NCBI RefSeq assembly: GCF_009192765.1
Contig: NZ_VOHQ01000007.1
Location: forward strand, 1-64,000
Direction: 5' to 3'
Source of the DNA: Agriterribacter humi
Lineage (GTDB): Bacteria; Bacteroidota; Bacteroidia; Chitinophagales; Chitinophagaceae
Length of the DNA: 64,000 nt
The number at the start of each line of letters is the position of its first letter. Within the stretch, counting starts at the first letter, position 1. The notes under the pieces were generated by a model. It searched no databases. It saw only the letters and a list, made by a program, of their open reading frames with translations, and had not been told where the DNA came from. Shown piece by piece: positions 34,064 to 43,989 of the stretch. The position numbers and the translations under genes were made by a program.

Positions 34064-35503
34064 ATGAGTTTGACTAAATACGAATCTTTCGTCAGGGAAC
34101 CATTGGTAGATGGAGACAAAACCTACAACAGGGTTACGGAAGATATTGTGTATACTATTGAAACCAAGCCTACCCGTTTATGGTATATCGGATTAAGTAT
34201 ATCACTGGCTTTGCTGCTGTTTGGTGTTTATTCCATATACCGCGAAGTAACTTATGGTGTTGGTCAGTGGAACCTGGGCAAAACCGTTGGCTGGGGCTGG
34301 GATATTACCAACTTTGTATGGTGGATCGGTATTGGTCACGCCGGTACGCTTATCTCCGCTATCCTTTTACTGTTCCGGCAGGGATGGAGAACAGGGGTAA
34401 ACCGCGCCGCGGAAGCCATGACGATTTTTGCGGTGATGGCCGCAGGTCAGTTTCCTATCTGGCACATGGGCAGAGTGTGGCTCGCATTTTTTGTAATGCC
34501 TTATCCCAACAGCCGTGGTCCCTTATGGCCTAACTTTAACTCGCCGTTATTGTGGGACGTGTTTGCCATATCAACCTACTTTACGCTTTCGCTGTTATTC
34601 TGGTATTCGGGTTTAATACCCGATGTGGCAACACTGCGCGACCGCGCTAAAACCAAGTTCAGAAAATTATTCTATGGTATAGCGTCATTTGGATGGACAG
34701 GTTCTACCAAACACTGGCAGCGTCATGAAAGCCTTTCACTGGTACTGGCCGGATTGTGTACGCCGCTGGTATTATCCGTACATACCATAGTATCTTTCGA
34801 CTTTGCTACTTCAATCGTTCCGGGCTGGCATACTACTATATTTCCTCCTTATTTTGTGGCTGGTGCGGTATTCTCGGGTTTTGCTATGGTACAAACACTG
34901 ATGCTGATCACCCGTAAGGTAATGAACCTGCAGGATTATATTACTTTGGGGCATATTGAAGCCATGAATAAAGTAATTGTGCTAACAGGTTCTATTGTGG
35001 GCTGTGCGTATCTTACTGAACTGTTCATGGCCTGGTACGGTGCAAACATGTATGAATATGATGCGTTTTTCAGGTATCGCCTGGCGGGACCCTATGGCTG
35101 GAGCTACTGGATTATGATGACCTGTAATGTGGTGTCTCCGCAGTTGTTCTGGTTTAAAAAACTGAGAAGGAATATTGAGTTTACTTTTATAATGAGTGTG
35201 GTGGTAAATGTAGGTATGTGGTTTGAGCGGTTTGTAATTATCGTTACCTCCATTTTCCGCGATTACCTTCCTTCATCCTGGTCGCTGTACTACCGTCCCA
35301 GCATTTTTGAAATTGGATTTTATCTGGGCACTTTCGGGCTGTTCTTTACCTGTTATTTCCTGTTCTCAAAATATTTCCCTGTAATTGCTATTTGGGAAAT
35401 CAAACATATTTTGAAAACAAGCGGTGAAAATTATAAAGCTAAAATGGAAGATCTTGAGAAAATAAGTGCGGATGAATTTTACGCTAAAACACATCAGCAT
35501 TGA
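34064..35503 (+). CDS. actC: Alternative complex III quinol-oxidising membrane subunit ActC
   Basis: A 479-residue NrfD/PsrC-like integral membrane subunit with about ten transmembrane helices. N-terminal TYNRVTEDIVYTIETKPTR precedes the first helix. Typical ACIII sequences include WWIGIGHAGTLISAILLLFR, ISTYFTLSLLFWYSGLIPD and HTIVSFDFATSIVPGWHTT. The quinol site lies between helices; the exact residues cannot be settled here. It is preceded by actB (107-bp gap) and followed by actD, the canonical order. Confidence 0.93.
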   Translation: MSLTKYESFVREPLVDGDKTYNRVTEDIVYTIETKPTRLWYIGLSISLALLLFGVYSIYREVTYGVGQWNLGKTVGWGWDITNFVWWIGIGHAGTLISAILLLFRQGWRTGVNRAAEAMTIFAVMAAGQFPIWHMGRVWLAFFVMPYPNSRGPLWPNFNSPLLWDVFAISTYFTLSLLFWYSGLIPDVATLRDRAKTKFRKLFYGIASFGWTGSTKHWQRHESLSLVLAGLCTPLVLSVHTIVSFDFATSIVPGWHTTIFPPYFVAGAVFSGFAMVQTLMLITRKVMNLQDYITLGHIEAMNKVIVLTGSIVGCAYLTELFMAWYGANMYEYDAFFRYRLAGPYGWSYWIMMTCNVVSPQLFWFKKLRRNIEFTFIMSVVVNVGMWFERFVIIVTSIFRDYLPSSWSLYYRPSIFEIGFYLGTFGLFFTCYFLFSKYFPVIAIWEIKHILKTSGENYKAKMEDLEKISADEFYAKTHQH

Positions 35504-35583
35504 GGTTAACTTATAAGCTACTTCTGAAACTGATATTTTGAACACAGATTTATTCACCTTAAAAAACCCGTTGGTTTAAGGTT

Positions 35584-36177
35584 ATGACAATAAAAAAATT
35601 TGTAGTAGGATGTTTTGATGATGAAAATATACTGTTTCCCGCGGTAAAAAAAGTGCGTAAAGCAGGATATAAAATTCATGATGTATATACCCCTTTCCCT
35701 TTGCACGGACTGGACAAAGAATTGGGTATGAGGGATACGAGCCTGCATACGGTAGGGTTTATATATGCATTAACCGGGCTTACTACCGCATTGGGCTTTA
35801 TAAGCTGGATATTAACCAAAGACTGGGTGCAGAACTATGGTGGTAAACCTCATTTTTCCCTTGCCGCATGGATACCTATTATGTTTGAGCTTACGGTTTT
35901 ATTTTCCGGGGTAGGAATGACCCTTACTTTTTGTTATCTCTGCCAATTGGCGCCGTTTGTAAAAAAGCATCATTTTCATCCCAGGGCAACAGACGACCAG
36001 TTTGTGATGGTTATTGAATGCACATCCAACACCAATGTGCAGGAGGCTGAAAATTTTCTGGCAGCAGCAGGTGCAAAAGAAGTTAATGTGCAAATGGCAG
36101 AAACCGGCTGGTGGCTGGGTCGCTACGACATGAACAAAAAATTATTTGATAATACAACCGAAACAGTAACGGCTTAA
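35584..36177 (+). CDS. actD: Alternative complex III subunit ActD (DUF3341)
   Basis: A 197-residue membrane subunit of ACIII. The N-terminus is a small cytosolic domain (KKFVVGCFDDENILFPAV, VRKAGYKIHDVYTPFPLHGLD). Two transmembrane helices follow (about residues 55-80 and 98-122), and a C-terminal domain ends with FVMVIECTSNTN and MAETGWWLGRYD. Length and layout fit DUF3341/ActD. It is located between actC and actE. Confidence 0.92.
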   Translation: MTIKKFVVGCFDDENILFPAVKKVRKAGYKIHDVYTPFPLHGLDKELGMRDTSLHTVGFIYALTGLTTALGFISWILTKDWVQNYGGKPHFSLAAWIPIMFELTVLFSGVGMTLTFCYLCQLAPFVKKHHFHPRATDDQFVMVIECTSNTNVQEAENFLAAAGAKEVNVQMAETGWWLGRYDMNKKLFDNTTETVTA

Positions 36178-36300
36178 AGCAGGAAAGACAAACTTATTTC
36201 CGGATGAAACAAAGCATGAGAAATTGCTCTTTAAATGAAAACATGTATATGCTGTTTTCCAACAGACATCCGGCAATATAAAAAACATAGAAATATACGA

Positions 36301-36924
36301 ATGAAAAAGATACCAGTTATATCATGCGCTTTTATGGTGGCAGTAATGGCTGTGGCAAGTTGCAGTAATAAAAAGCCCGGCATCAATTACATGCCCGACA
36401 TGGCATACAGCCGCGCATATGAAACCAATTCGGAAAATGATATTTTTCCGGATAAGCAAACCAACCGCACGCCCGTTGAAGGAACCATAACCAGGGACCA
36501 GTTACTGCCTTTTCGCATTGAAAAGGATGGTGGGAGTGATACCACTAATTTTGCGAAAGCCAGAATGGTGCAAAATCCTTTGCGGACGCTGAATGCTGCA
36601 GACCTGAAAGAAGCAGAAAGATTGTATTTAATTTACTGCGGCATATGCCATGGTCCTAAATTAGACGGGAACGGTCCATTGTGGAAGGATGGTGACGGCC
36701 CTTTTCCCGCGGCGCCGAAAAATCTTTTGGATCCCACCATTGTCAGCCAGGGCGACGGGCAGATCTTTTATACCATCACTTATGGAAAAAATATGATGGG
36801 CAGCTATGCTTCCCAGTTAAATCCAAAACAGCGTTGGATGGTAATAGATTATATAAGAGAAAAGCAGGGCGTTAAAAAAACTACAACTACCGCTGCGGCA
36901 GATAGCAGCAGCACGGTAAAATAA
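36301..36924 (+). CDS. actE: Alternative complex III monohaem cytochrome c lipoprotein ActE
   Basis: A 207-residue exported protein. ATG 36301 is preferred because it starts the signal MKKIPVISCAFMVAVMAVAS with lipobox AVASC; the frame is open to 36235. One haem c site (CGICHG) is followed by DGNGPLWKDGDGPFPAAPKNL, with a distal Met in KNMMGSYASQL. The low-complexity tail (TTTTAAADSSS) is probably a flexible linker. ActE passes electrons towards the terminal oxidase. Confidence 0.92.
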   Translation: MKKIPVISCAFMVAVMAVASCSNKKPGINYMPDMAYSRAYETNSENDIFPDKQTNRTPVEGTITRDQLLPFRIEKDGGSDTTNFAKARMVQNPLRTLNAADLKEAERLYLIYCGICHGPKLDGNGPLWKDGDGPFPAAPKNLLDPTIVSQGDGQIFYTITYGKNMMGSYASQLNPKQRWMVIDYIREKQGVKKTTTTAAADSSSTVK

Positions 36925-36957
36925 AAACTGATTGAGCATTAAAAAATTCATTGAAGA

Positions 36958-38181
36958 ATGATTAAGCAACAATTTGAAGCTCCGGCCAAATACAAGAAAT
37001 GGACATATGGCTTACTGGCTGTTGGCCTGGTAGCATTTTTGGCTGGTTTTTTCTTTCTTGGCCTAAGTAAAGATGAGCATGACCAAACCCGGTTTTGGGC
37101 AGGACTTTTACAAAACAGTCTTTACTTTCTTATGATCTGCAATGCCTGTATGTTTTTCATATGTATCAATATACTTGGCCACAGTAGCTGGCAAACCACT
37201 TTCAGGAGAATACCGGAAGCGATAGCTGCGGTAGTTCCCGTTTTTGCCGTAGTATCAATGCTCGTATTTATTGCCATTGTTGTGGGCGATCAGCATCATA
37301 TTTATCACTGGCTTGATAAAGATGCAGTGGCAAGCGATAAAATCCTTAGCTGGAAGAAAGGATTTCTTAATCCTACTTTCTTTTTTGTATGGACTGTCAT
37401 CACTTTAGTCGTATGGATATTGGTAGGCAGAAAGATTAAACAGTTGTCATTGAGGGCAGATGAAGGTGAAATAACAGGTGAGGAAGCCCGGCAGTATATT
37501 TGGAACAATACGGTATGGGCCGGCATATTCATTGTGTTTTTCGCCTTAACTACCGGGTCAACCATTCCCTGGTTATGGCTTATGAGCATTGACGCGCATT
37601 GGTATTCGACTATGTATAGCTGGTACACTTTTATGAGCAGTTTTGTGGGTGGACTGGCATTGATAGCATTGTTTGTTATTTTCCTGAAAAACCAGGGTTA
37701 CCTGGAACATACAACCAGTGAGCAACTGCATGACATCGGGAAATACATTTTTGCATTCTCCATATTCTGGGCTTATCTCTGGTTTTCACAGTTTATGCTG
37801 ATATGGTATGCTAATATACCGGAGGAAACGATTTATTTTAAACCAAGGCTGCAGGGAGTGTATAAGGGCATATTCTGGTTTAACTTTATCGTTAATTTCA
37901 TAGCGCCTATACTCATATTAATGACAAGAGGGTCTAAACGTAATTATGCTATTATGACATTTATGGCAATGGCTCTTGTTTTGGGTCACTGGCTTGATTT
38001 TTACCAGATGGTAATGCCGGGAGCCATGGGTGATCATTTTAGCCTGGGCTGGTACGAATGGGGTATGCTGGCCTTTTTTAGCGGTATGCTGATGTTCTTT
38101 ACCGGAAGGGCTTTAGCCAAAGCACCTTTGGTGCCGAAATATCATCCTTATCTTAAAGAAAGTTTGATCCATCATACGTAA
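36958..38181 (+). CDS. actF: Alternative complex III membrane subunit ActF
   Basis: A 407-residue polytopic protein with about ten hydrophobic segments, related to ActC and NrfD in layout. Diagnostic regions include TTGSTIPWLWLMSIDAHWYS, LHDIGKYIFAFSIFWAYLWF and SQFMLIWYANIPEETIYFK. It completes ACIII. It starts 33 bp after actE and is followed 49 bp later by coxB. Confidence 0.92.
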   Translation: MIKQQFEAPAKYKKWTYGLLAVGLVAFLAGFFFLGLSKDEHDQTRFWAGLLQNSLYFLMICNACMFFICINILGHSSWQTTFRRIPEAIAAVVPVFAVVSMLVFIAIVVGDQHHIYHWLDKDAVASDKILSWKKGFLNPTFFFVWTVITLVVWILVGRKIKQLSLRADEGEITGEEARQYIWNNTVWAGIFIVFFALTTGSTIPWLWLMSIDAHWYSTMYSWYTFMSSFVGGLALIALFVIFLKNQGYLEHTTSEQLHDIGKYIFAFSIFWAYLWFSQFMLIWYANIPEETIYFKPRLQGVYKGIFWFNFIVNFIAPILILMTRGSKRNYAIMTFMAMALVLGHWLDFYQMVMPGAMGDHFSLGWYEWGMLAFFSGMLMFFTGRALAKAPLVPKYHPYLKESLIHHT

Positions 38182-38230
38182 AGTAAAGTGCTGAAAGACA
38201 CCCATTATTCAAGAATAATTTTTATATAAA

Positions 38231-39310
38231 ATGACTTCCACCGAGTATTTTATTATCATAATAGTTGTATTGGTATTCATCGTTGTCTTTCAAATTGCAA
38301 AGGCCAGTGAGTATGTATCTGTTTTAAAAGGCGAGAAAAAAGCCTTTGAGCAAAATAATCGTATCAATGGATTTTTGATGCTGGTGTTTTTGGTAACAGG
38401 ACTTGCGGCAGCCTGGTGGTGCAATAAGGTTTTGTATAAGAAAACATTGATGGGGGTGCCTTCCGCATCCGATCATGGTGAAAATATTGATACCATGATG
38501 TGGATCACCCTGGCTATCATTGGTTTTGTATTTGTTATTACCCAGGTATTGCTTTTTTGGTTTGCATACCGGTACCAGGCTTCTGAAAAAAGAAAGGTAT
38601 TGTATTATCCGCACAACAATAAGCTGGAATTATTATGGACGGCGGTACCTGCTATTGCATTAACTGTATTGGTTGCTTTTGGATTGTACTATTGGTTTAA
38701 GATAACAGGAGATGCGCCTAAAACGGCTATGGAAGTTGAAATTACAGGTCACCAGTTTGGATGGGAATACCGCTATCCCGGAAAAGACAATGTTTTAGGC
38801 CGGCAGAATTATAAATTGGTAGATCCCTCTAAAAATAATCCGCTGGGACAGGATTGGAATGATGCGGCCAATCATGACGATCTTCATCCATCGGAAATGC
38901 ATTTGATCGTTAACAAGCCTGTTAAATTGGTCATCCGTTCGCAGGATGTTATTCATGATGTAGGATTACCTCATTTCCGGATGAAGATGGATGCTGTGCC
39001 CGGCACGCCAACTACTATGTGGTTTACGCCAAAGTATACTACAGCCGAGATGAAAAAAATAACAGGTAATGAAAATTTTGTGTACGAAATTGCCTGTGAT
39101 CAGGTGTGCGGGGTTGGGCACTATTCTATGCGGGGTGTGATTGTTGTTGATACACAGGAAGAATACGATAAATGGCTCGCAAGCCAGAAACCACAATTTC
39201 TTACCGCGCACCCGGATGGAGTTCCTCCAGCGGCAAAATCTGCCGCGGCAGAAGCTACCGGTACACAGACACCGGAAGGAAAACCTGTGGCACAGGCCGA
39301 AGAGCATTGA
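38231..39310 (+). CDS. coxB: Cytochrome c oxidase subunit II
   Basis: A 359-residue subunit carrying the Cu-A site. Hydrophobic segments are at the N-terminus and around residues 45-65, 90-115 and 135-160. The cupredoxin domain includes GHQFGWEYRYPG and the Cu-A ligands CDQVCGVGHYSM (C-x3-C-x3-H-x2-M). The C-terminus is a long Ala/Pro tail without a CxxCH, so no haem c is fused and the enzyme is aa3-like rather than caa3. The ActE/ActA cytochromes would donate directly or via a carrier, consistent with an ACIII-oxidase supercomplex. Confidence 0.94.
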   Translation: MTSTEYFIIIIVVLVFIVVFQIAKASEYVSVLKGEKKAFEQNNRINGFLMLVFLVTGLAAAWWCNKVLYKKTLMGVPSASDHGENIDTMMWITLAIIGFVFVITQVLLFWFAYRYQASEKRKVLYYPHNNKLELLWTAVPAIALTVLVAFGLYYWFKITGDAPKTAMEVEITGHQFGWEYRYPGKDNVLGRQNYKLVDPSKNNPLGQDWNDAANHDDLHPSEMHLIVNKPVKLVIRSQDVIHDVGLPHFRMKMDAVPGTPTTMWFTPKYTTAEMKKITGNENFVYEIACDQVCGVGHYSMRGVIVVDTQEEYDKWLASQKPQFLTAHPDGVPPAAKSAAAEATGTQTPEGKPVAQAEEH

Positions 39311-39357
39311 TTTTGATTTGTAAACAGGACATTGTTGATTTGTAAAATATTTTTGTA

Positions 39358-41163
39358 ATGAGTAACGAAGCTGTAATCCAACCTGGTGTTATCTCTCACG
39401 AGGTGCATGAACATCATGGTGAGCACCATCATCACGAAACATTTATATCCAAATATGTATTTAGCCAGGATCACAAAATGATCGCCAAACAATTTCTTAT
39501 AACGGGTATGATTTGGGCGATCATTGGAGGGCTGATGTCGGTATTATTCCGGATTCAATTGGGATATCCGGAAGCAACCTTGCCCTGGCTGGAAGATATT
39601 TTCGGGCATTGGGCACGGGGCGGGAAAATATCTCCTGAATTTTATTACGCTTTGGGTACCATGCATGGTACCATATTGATATTTTTTGTGCTTACTGCAG
39701 GATTAAGCGGCACTTTCGCCAATTTGCTCATTCCCTTCCAGGTGGGCGCCAGGGATATGGCTTCGCCATTTATGAATATGCTTTCGTACTGGTTTTTTTT
39801 ATTGGCCAGTATAATTATGATGTCTTCTTTGTTTGTGCAAACAGGTCCTGCTGCCGGCGGATGGACGGTATACCCTCCTTTAAGTGCATTGGGAGATGCA
39901 TCCCAGGGATCTAAAATAGGAATGGATCTGTGGCTCATTAGTATGGCCATGTTTGTGGTATCGCAATTACTGGGCGGACTTAACTATGTTTCTACTATCC
40001 TTAATATGCGTACTAAGGGAATGACCATGACACGTTTGCCACTAACCATATGGGCAATTTTCTTTACAGCAGTATTGGGCTTGCTCTCATTTCCTGTTCT
40101 TTTATCAGGATTCATTCTGTTGCTGTTTGATCGTCACTTAGGTACGAGTTTTTATTTATCGGATATCGTGATTGCCGGAAAAATTTTACCTAATGAAGGT
40201 GGAAGCCCAATTTTATACCAGCACCTGTTTTGGTTCCTTGGTCACCCCGAAGTGTATATTATTATATTGCCCACCATGGGACTGGTTTCCGAGGTGATGT
40301 CTATCAATGCCCGAAAACCCATTTTTGGGTATATGGCCATGGTCGCCTCTTTATTCGCCATCGCCGTGCTGTCATTCCTGGTATGGGCGCACCATATGTT
40401 TGTAACCGGGTTGAATCCTTTTCTGGGTTCTGTTTTTGTGTTGCTTACTTTGCTGATTGCCGTACCTTCTGCTATAAAGGTATTTAACTGGCTTACTACA
40501 CTCTGGCGGGGCAATATCCGGTTTACCCCGGGTATGATGTTTTGTATTGGGTTTGTCAGCACTTTTATTTCAGGCGGGTTAACTGGTATTTATGTTGGCA
40601 ACTCTACGCTCGATATACATGTACATGATACATATTTTATAATAGCGCATTTTCATATTGTAATGGGGGTTTCCGCCTTCATGGGAATGTTTGCCGGAAT
40701 TTATCACTGGTTCCCCAAAATGTATGGCAGGTATATGAACAACACGCTGGGCTATATCCATTTTTGGATAACACTGGCATGTGCTTATATTATATTTTGG
40801 CCAATGCACTACGAAGGGTTTGCAGGTATGCCACGCCGTTACTATAGCTACGAAAACTGGGAATCGTTTAAGCAATTTGCGGAACTGAACCGTGTCATTA
40901 GTTTTGCTGCTATACTGTCTTTCCTGGTGCAGTTGTTGTTTTTGTTTAATTTCTTCTATTCTATTTTTAAAGGAAGAAAGGTTACTACAAAAAATCCATG
41001 GGGAGCCAATACGCTTGAATGGACAACACCTATTAATCCCGGACATGGCAACTGGCCGGGTGAAATTCCTGAAGTGCACCGCTGGCCCTATGATTATGGT
41101 AAGGATGGCGTAGATTTTATTCCGCAAACCGAGCCGGTAACGAAAGATGAGTCGAAGCATTAA
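39358..41163 (+). CDS. coxA: Cytochrome c oxidase subunit I
   Basis: A 601-residue haem-copper oxidase subunit with about 12-13 transmembrane helices. Cu-B/haem ligands are visible: the His of MHGTILIFFVLTAG (haem a), GHPEVYI (Cu-B His-Glu-Tyr cross-link region), VWAHHMF (Cu-B His pair) and IAHFHIVMG (haem a3/a). The N-terminus is unusually His-rich (SHEVHEHHGEHHHHE), a possible metal-binding tail. Haem A would be needed and ctaB follows directly. Confidence 0.95.
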   Translation: MSNEAVIQPGVISHEVHEHHGEHHHHETFISKYVFSQDHKMIAKQFLITGMIWAIIGGLMSVLFRIQLGYPEATLPWLEDIFGHWARGGKISPEFYYALGTMHGTILIFFVLTAGLSGTFANLLIPFQVGARDMASPFMNMLSYWFFLLASIIMMSSLFVQTGPAAGGWTVYPPLSALGDASQGSKIGMDLWLISMAMFVVSQLLGGLNYVSTILNMRTKGMTMTRLPLTIWAIFFTAVLGLLSFPVLLSGFILLLFDRHLGTSFYLSDIVIAGKILPNEGGSPILYQHLFWFLGHPEVYIIILPTMGLVSEVMSINARKPIFGYMAMVASLFAIAVLSFLVWAHHMFVTGLNPFLGSVFVLLTLLIAVPSAIKVFNWLTTLWRGNIRFTPGMMFCIGFVSTFISGGLTGIYVGNSTLDIHVHDTYFIIAHFHIVMGVSAFMGMFAGIYHWFPKMYGRYMNNTLGYIHFWITLACAYIIFWPMHYEGFAGMPRRYYSYENWESFKQFAELNRVISFAAILSFLVQLLFLFNFFYSIFKGRKVTTKNPWGANTLEWTTPINPGHGNWPGEIPEVHRWPYDYGKDGVDFIPQTEPVTKDESKH

Positions 41164-41265
41164 TGATTTCCGCAAAGCGGGGTAATACAGCTCTTTGCGC
41201 TGATAAAACAGAGATTTTTGAAGGTAAGGGATACATACGATGGGGTACAGCAATCAGCTTCTTTT

Positions 41266-42135
41266 ATGGTAATTGACAAGCTCAAAGACTATATGCTACT
41301 GATAAAGTTCACCCTGAGTTTTACAGTAGTATTTTCTTGTGTGATCAGTTATTTACTGGCGCCGGATATTACGTTCAGTTTTTTGTCAGTTCTTTTATTA
41401 TTTATAGGTGGATTGCTGATAACGGGGTCGGCCAACGCTATTAACCAGGTAACAGAGAAAGATACAGATGCATTGATGAAGCGCACAGCGAAGCGTCCGG
41501 TTGCCAATGGTAAAATGAGCGTTTCTGAAGCTTCAGCCTTTGCCGCTGTGGCTGGCATCGCAGGCATATTGATAGTGGGTTATTGGTTTAACTGGACGGC
41601 GGCTATGCTGGGATTGTTCAGCCTGTTCCTGTACGGATTTGTATATACGCCTTTAAAAAAGGTGCATTCCGTTTCTGTACTGGTAGGCGCCATTCCGGGA
41701 GCATTGCCCTGTTTGATCGGCTGGGTGGCGGGTACGGATGAATTGAGTGCCGGCGGATGGGCTTTATTTGCAATCCAGTTTTTTTGGCAATTCCCGCATT
41801 TTTGGGCAATTGCATGGGTAGCGCATAAAGATTACAGCAGGGCAGGGTTTAAGCTGATGCCCTCCGATGCAGGGCCAACAAAATATTCGGCTATCCAGGC
41901 CATTATCTATTCGCTTTTAATGATACCGGTAGGTATAATTCCCTACCTGATACATATGAGCGGACAAGTTAGCCTGGTTATTATATTAGCGGCCAATTTA
42001 TTTATGGTATGGCAAAGCATGCGTTTATACAGGGAAATGAATGTACAGGCCGCCAGAAGAGTAATGTTTAGTTCTTATATTTATTTACCGGTAGTGCTTT
42101 TAAGCCTGCTTGCCGACAAAGTAGCAGGCGTATAA
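41266..42135 (+). CDS. ctaB: Protohaem IX farnesyltransferase (haem O synthase)
   Basis: A 289-residue UbiA-family membrane prenyltransferase making haem O. ATG 41266 (MVIDKLKDYMLLIKFTLS) is preferred to a TTG at 41218. The Asp-rich motifs are NAINQVTEKDTDALMKRTAKRP (first) and VAHKDYSRAGFKLMPSDAG (second). Nine hydrophobic stretches are expected. The haem A synthase ctaA is not in the window. The stop TAA at 42133-42135 is immediately followed by the ATG of the next gene. Confidence 0.93.
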   Translation: MVIDKLKDYMLLIKFTLSFTVVFSCVISYLLAPDITFSFLSVLLLFIGGLLITGSANAINQVTEKDTDALMKRTAKRPVANGKMSVSEASAFAAVAGIAGILIVGYWFNWTAAMLGLFSLFLYGFVYTPLKKVHSVSVLVGAIPGALPCLIGWVAGTDELSAGGWALFAIQFFWQFPHFWAIAWVAHKDYSRAGFKLMPSDAGPTKYSAIQAIIYSLLMIPVGIIPYLIHMSGQVSLVIILAANLFMVWQSMRLYREMNVQAARRVMFSSYIYLPVVLLSLLADKVAGV

Positions 42136-42726
42136 ATGAAACAAGTTCTAATGATAGAAATGATGAGTGCGCAGCAAAAAAGAATACATCCGTACAAGTT
42201 TAACATGTGGCTGGGCCTTGCAGGTATAATTATGATGTTTGCCGGGCTTACCAGCGCTTATATTGTAAAACGCAGTCAGCCGGGGTGGGAAAGTTTTACG
42301 TTGCCAGGCATATTTTCATACTCTACTTTGGTTATACTGGTTAGCAGCGTAGCCATACAAGTGGCCTTGAGGGCGTTCAAAGCGCACCAGATGGGTAAAT
42401 ACAGATTGTTCCTTGCTATAACTGCTGTTTTGGGTATCCTGTTCAGTATATTACAGGTGAGCGGATTTTACCGGTTTGAGGAAATGGGTATGAAAATGAT
42501 TGGTATAGGTTCCAATCCGGCCTATTCCTTTGTACTGGCTATAGCCGGGTTACATATTGTGCATGTATTGGGTGGTGTGGTTGCCTTAGGGATTGTTTTT
42601 TTTAAAGCATTTAGTACAAAAAAACGTAATTATGATAGTACACCCGTGGAAATAGTAGCTACCTACTGGCATTTCGTAGATATTCTTTGGGTTTACATTT
42701 TTGTATTTTTTCATTTATTGCACTAA
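42136..42726 (+). CDS. Cytochrome c oxidase subunit III-like protein
   Basis: A 196-residue, five-helix subunit III-type protein. Signatures include KFNMWLGLAGIIMMFAGLTSAYIVKR at the N-terminus, GLHIVHVLGG in the middle and TYWHFVDILWVYIFVFFHLL at the end, the heme-copper oxidase subunit III pattern. Its ATG directly abuts the ctaB stop, implying translational coupling; ATG 42154 or 42163 may be the true start. It is one of two adjacent subunit III genes. Confidence 0.9.
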   Translation: MKQVLMIEMMSAQQKRIHPYKFNMWLGLAGIIMMFAGLTSAYIVKRSQPGWESFTLPGIFSYSTLVILVSSVAIQVALRAFKAHQMGKYRLFLAITAVLGILFSILQVSGFYRFEEMGMKMIGIGSNPAYSFVLAIAGLHIVHVLGGVVALGIVFFKAFSTKKRNYDSTPVEIVATYWHFVDILWVYIFVFFHLLH

Positions 42727-42763
42727 CGGGAACAAAATTGAGCATTAATAAAATTTAAATTGC

Positions 42764-43507
42764 ATGTCAACACACATACCGGCCGGATATAAATGGTGGA
42801 CGGGGGGGAAAAGCCCTTATAATGTAAGCTATGGAAAACTGATGATGTGGATTTTCCTGATGAGTGACACATTTACTTTCGGCGCATTGCTTATTTCTTA
42901 TGGCACTATCCGGGTAAGCCATAATTACTGGCCCGACCCCAATCATGTATTTAATACATTCCCTCTGATGGGGGATGCCAACCTGCCGCTTGCATTTGTG
43001 AGTTTGATGACCTTTATCCTGATCATGAGTTCCGTTACCATGGTGCTTGCCGTGCATGAAGGACATAAGAGAAATAAGAAAGGGGTTGAGAAATGGTTGC
43101 TCTGGACAATTTTGGGAGGCTTTATGTTTTTGGGTTGCCAGGCATGGGAATGGACACACCTGATTACCCACACACATCCGGTTTTAATTGACGGACAGAT
43201 ACAGGAAATAGGCGCTACCATAACACAAAACCACTTTGGCCCTGCCGTTCCTGGACTTATGCATGATGGCCACCAGGTTCATTTGCCCGGACCTCCCGGC
43301 TTTGGAAACTTCTTTTTTGGTATAACAGGTTTCCATGGATTTCACGTATTTACGGGAGTAATGTTTAATATACTCATGTATTTCTGGACGCTCAACGGAC
43401 GTTTCGAACGCCTGGGTCATTATGAGATGGTGGAAAAAGTTGGTTTGTACTGGCACTTTGTAGACCTGGTATGGGTATTTGTATTTCTTTGTTTTTATCT
43501 TATTTAA
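42764..43507 (+). CDS. Cytochrome c oxidase subunit III
   Basis: A 247-residue paralogue of the preceding protein with a longer loop. YGKLMMWIFLMSDTFTFGALLI opens the helix bundle. A central extension (THTHPVLIDGQIQEIGATIT) is followed by FFFGITGFHGFHVFTGV and the terminal GLYWHFVDLVWVFVFLCFYLI. It is spaced 37 bp from the first copy. Two subunit III genes in a row are common in Bacteroidota aa3 operons. Confidence 0.92.
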   Translation: MSTHIPAGYKWWTGGKSPYNVSYGKLMMWIFLMSDTFTFGALLISYGTIRVSHNYWPDPNHVFNTFPLMGDANLPLAFVSLMTFILIMSSVTMVLAVHEGHKRNKKGVEKWLLWTILGGFMFLGCQAWEWTHLITHTHPVLIDGQIQEIGATITQNHFGPAVPGLMHDGHQVHLPGPPGFGNFFFGITGFHGFHVFTGVMFNILMYFWTLNGRFERLGHYEMVEKVGLYWHFVDLVWVFVFLCFYLI

Positions 43508-43530
43508 CCGATTTATTGTATTAAAAGCAT

Positions 43531-43971
43531 ATGCAACACATGGAACATGCAACGCAACACATGGCGGGATCACCCGAAATAACTTTTCAGCACGAGCCTG
43601 CGCCCAATACAAAAAGGATTTGGAAGACCTTTTGGATACTGCTTGTCCTTACTATAGCTGAGCTTGCACTGGGCTTATCTCATTATGCCTTTCATATGGA
43701 AGGATGGGTATTGCTGTTTTTAAAGGGAGGCATGATTATTCTTTCCCTGTGTAAGGCAATTTATATTGTTTCTATCTTCATGCACCTTGGCGATGAAGTA
43801 AGAAACCTTAAACTTACAGTATTGGTGCCGCTGCTGCTTTTTGTATGGTTTATTCTTGCTTTTTTATGGGATGGTGTAGCATATAAAAATTTACGCAACA
43901 AGTTTGATGTACCTGCTCCCACGGAGCAGGTAGCACCTCATGATGTTCAGAAACCCGGAACATTAGATTAA
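43531..43971 (+). CDS. Cytochrome c oxidase subunit IV family protein
   Basis: A 146-residue small subunit. The Met/His-rich start (MQHMEHATQHMAG) precedes three helices; WKTFWILLVLTIAELALGL and SIFMHLGDEVRNL are typical of the prokaryotic subunit IV family. The tail is Pro-rich. The gene closes the respiratory operon and is followed by an intrinsic terminator 19 bp downstream. Confidence 0.88.
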   Translation: MQHMEHATQHMAGSPEITFQHEPAPNTKRIWKTFWILLVLTIAELALGLSHYAFHMEGWVLLFLKGGMIILSLCKAIYIVSIFMHLGDEVRNLKLTVLVPLLLFVWFILAFLWDGVAYKNLRNKFDVPAPTEQVAPHDVQKPGTLD

Positions 43972-43989
43972 ATAGTTCGAATCACTTTC

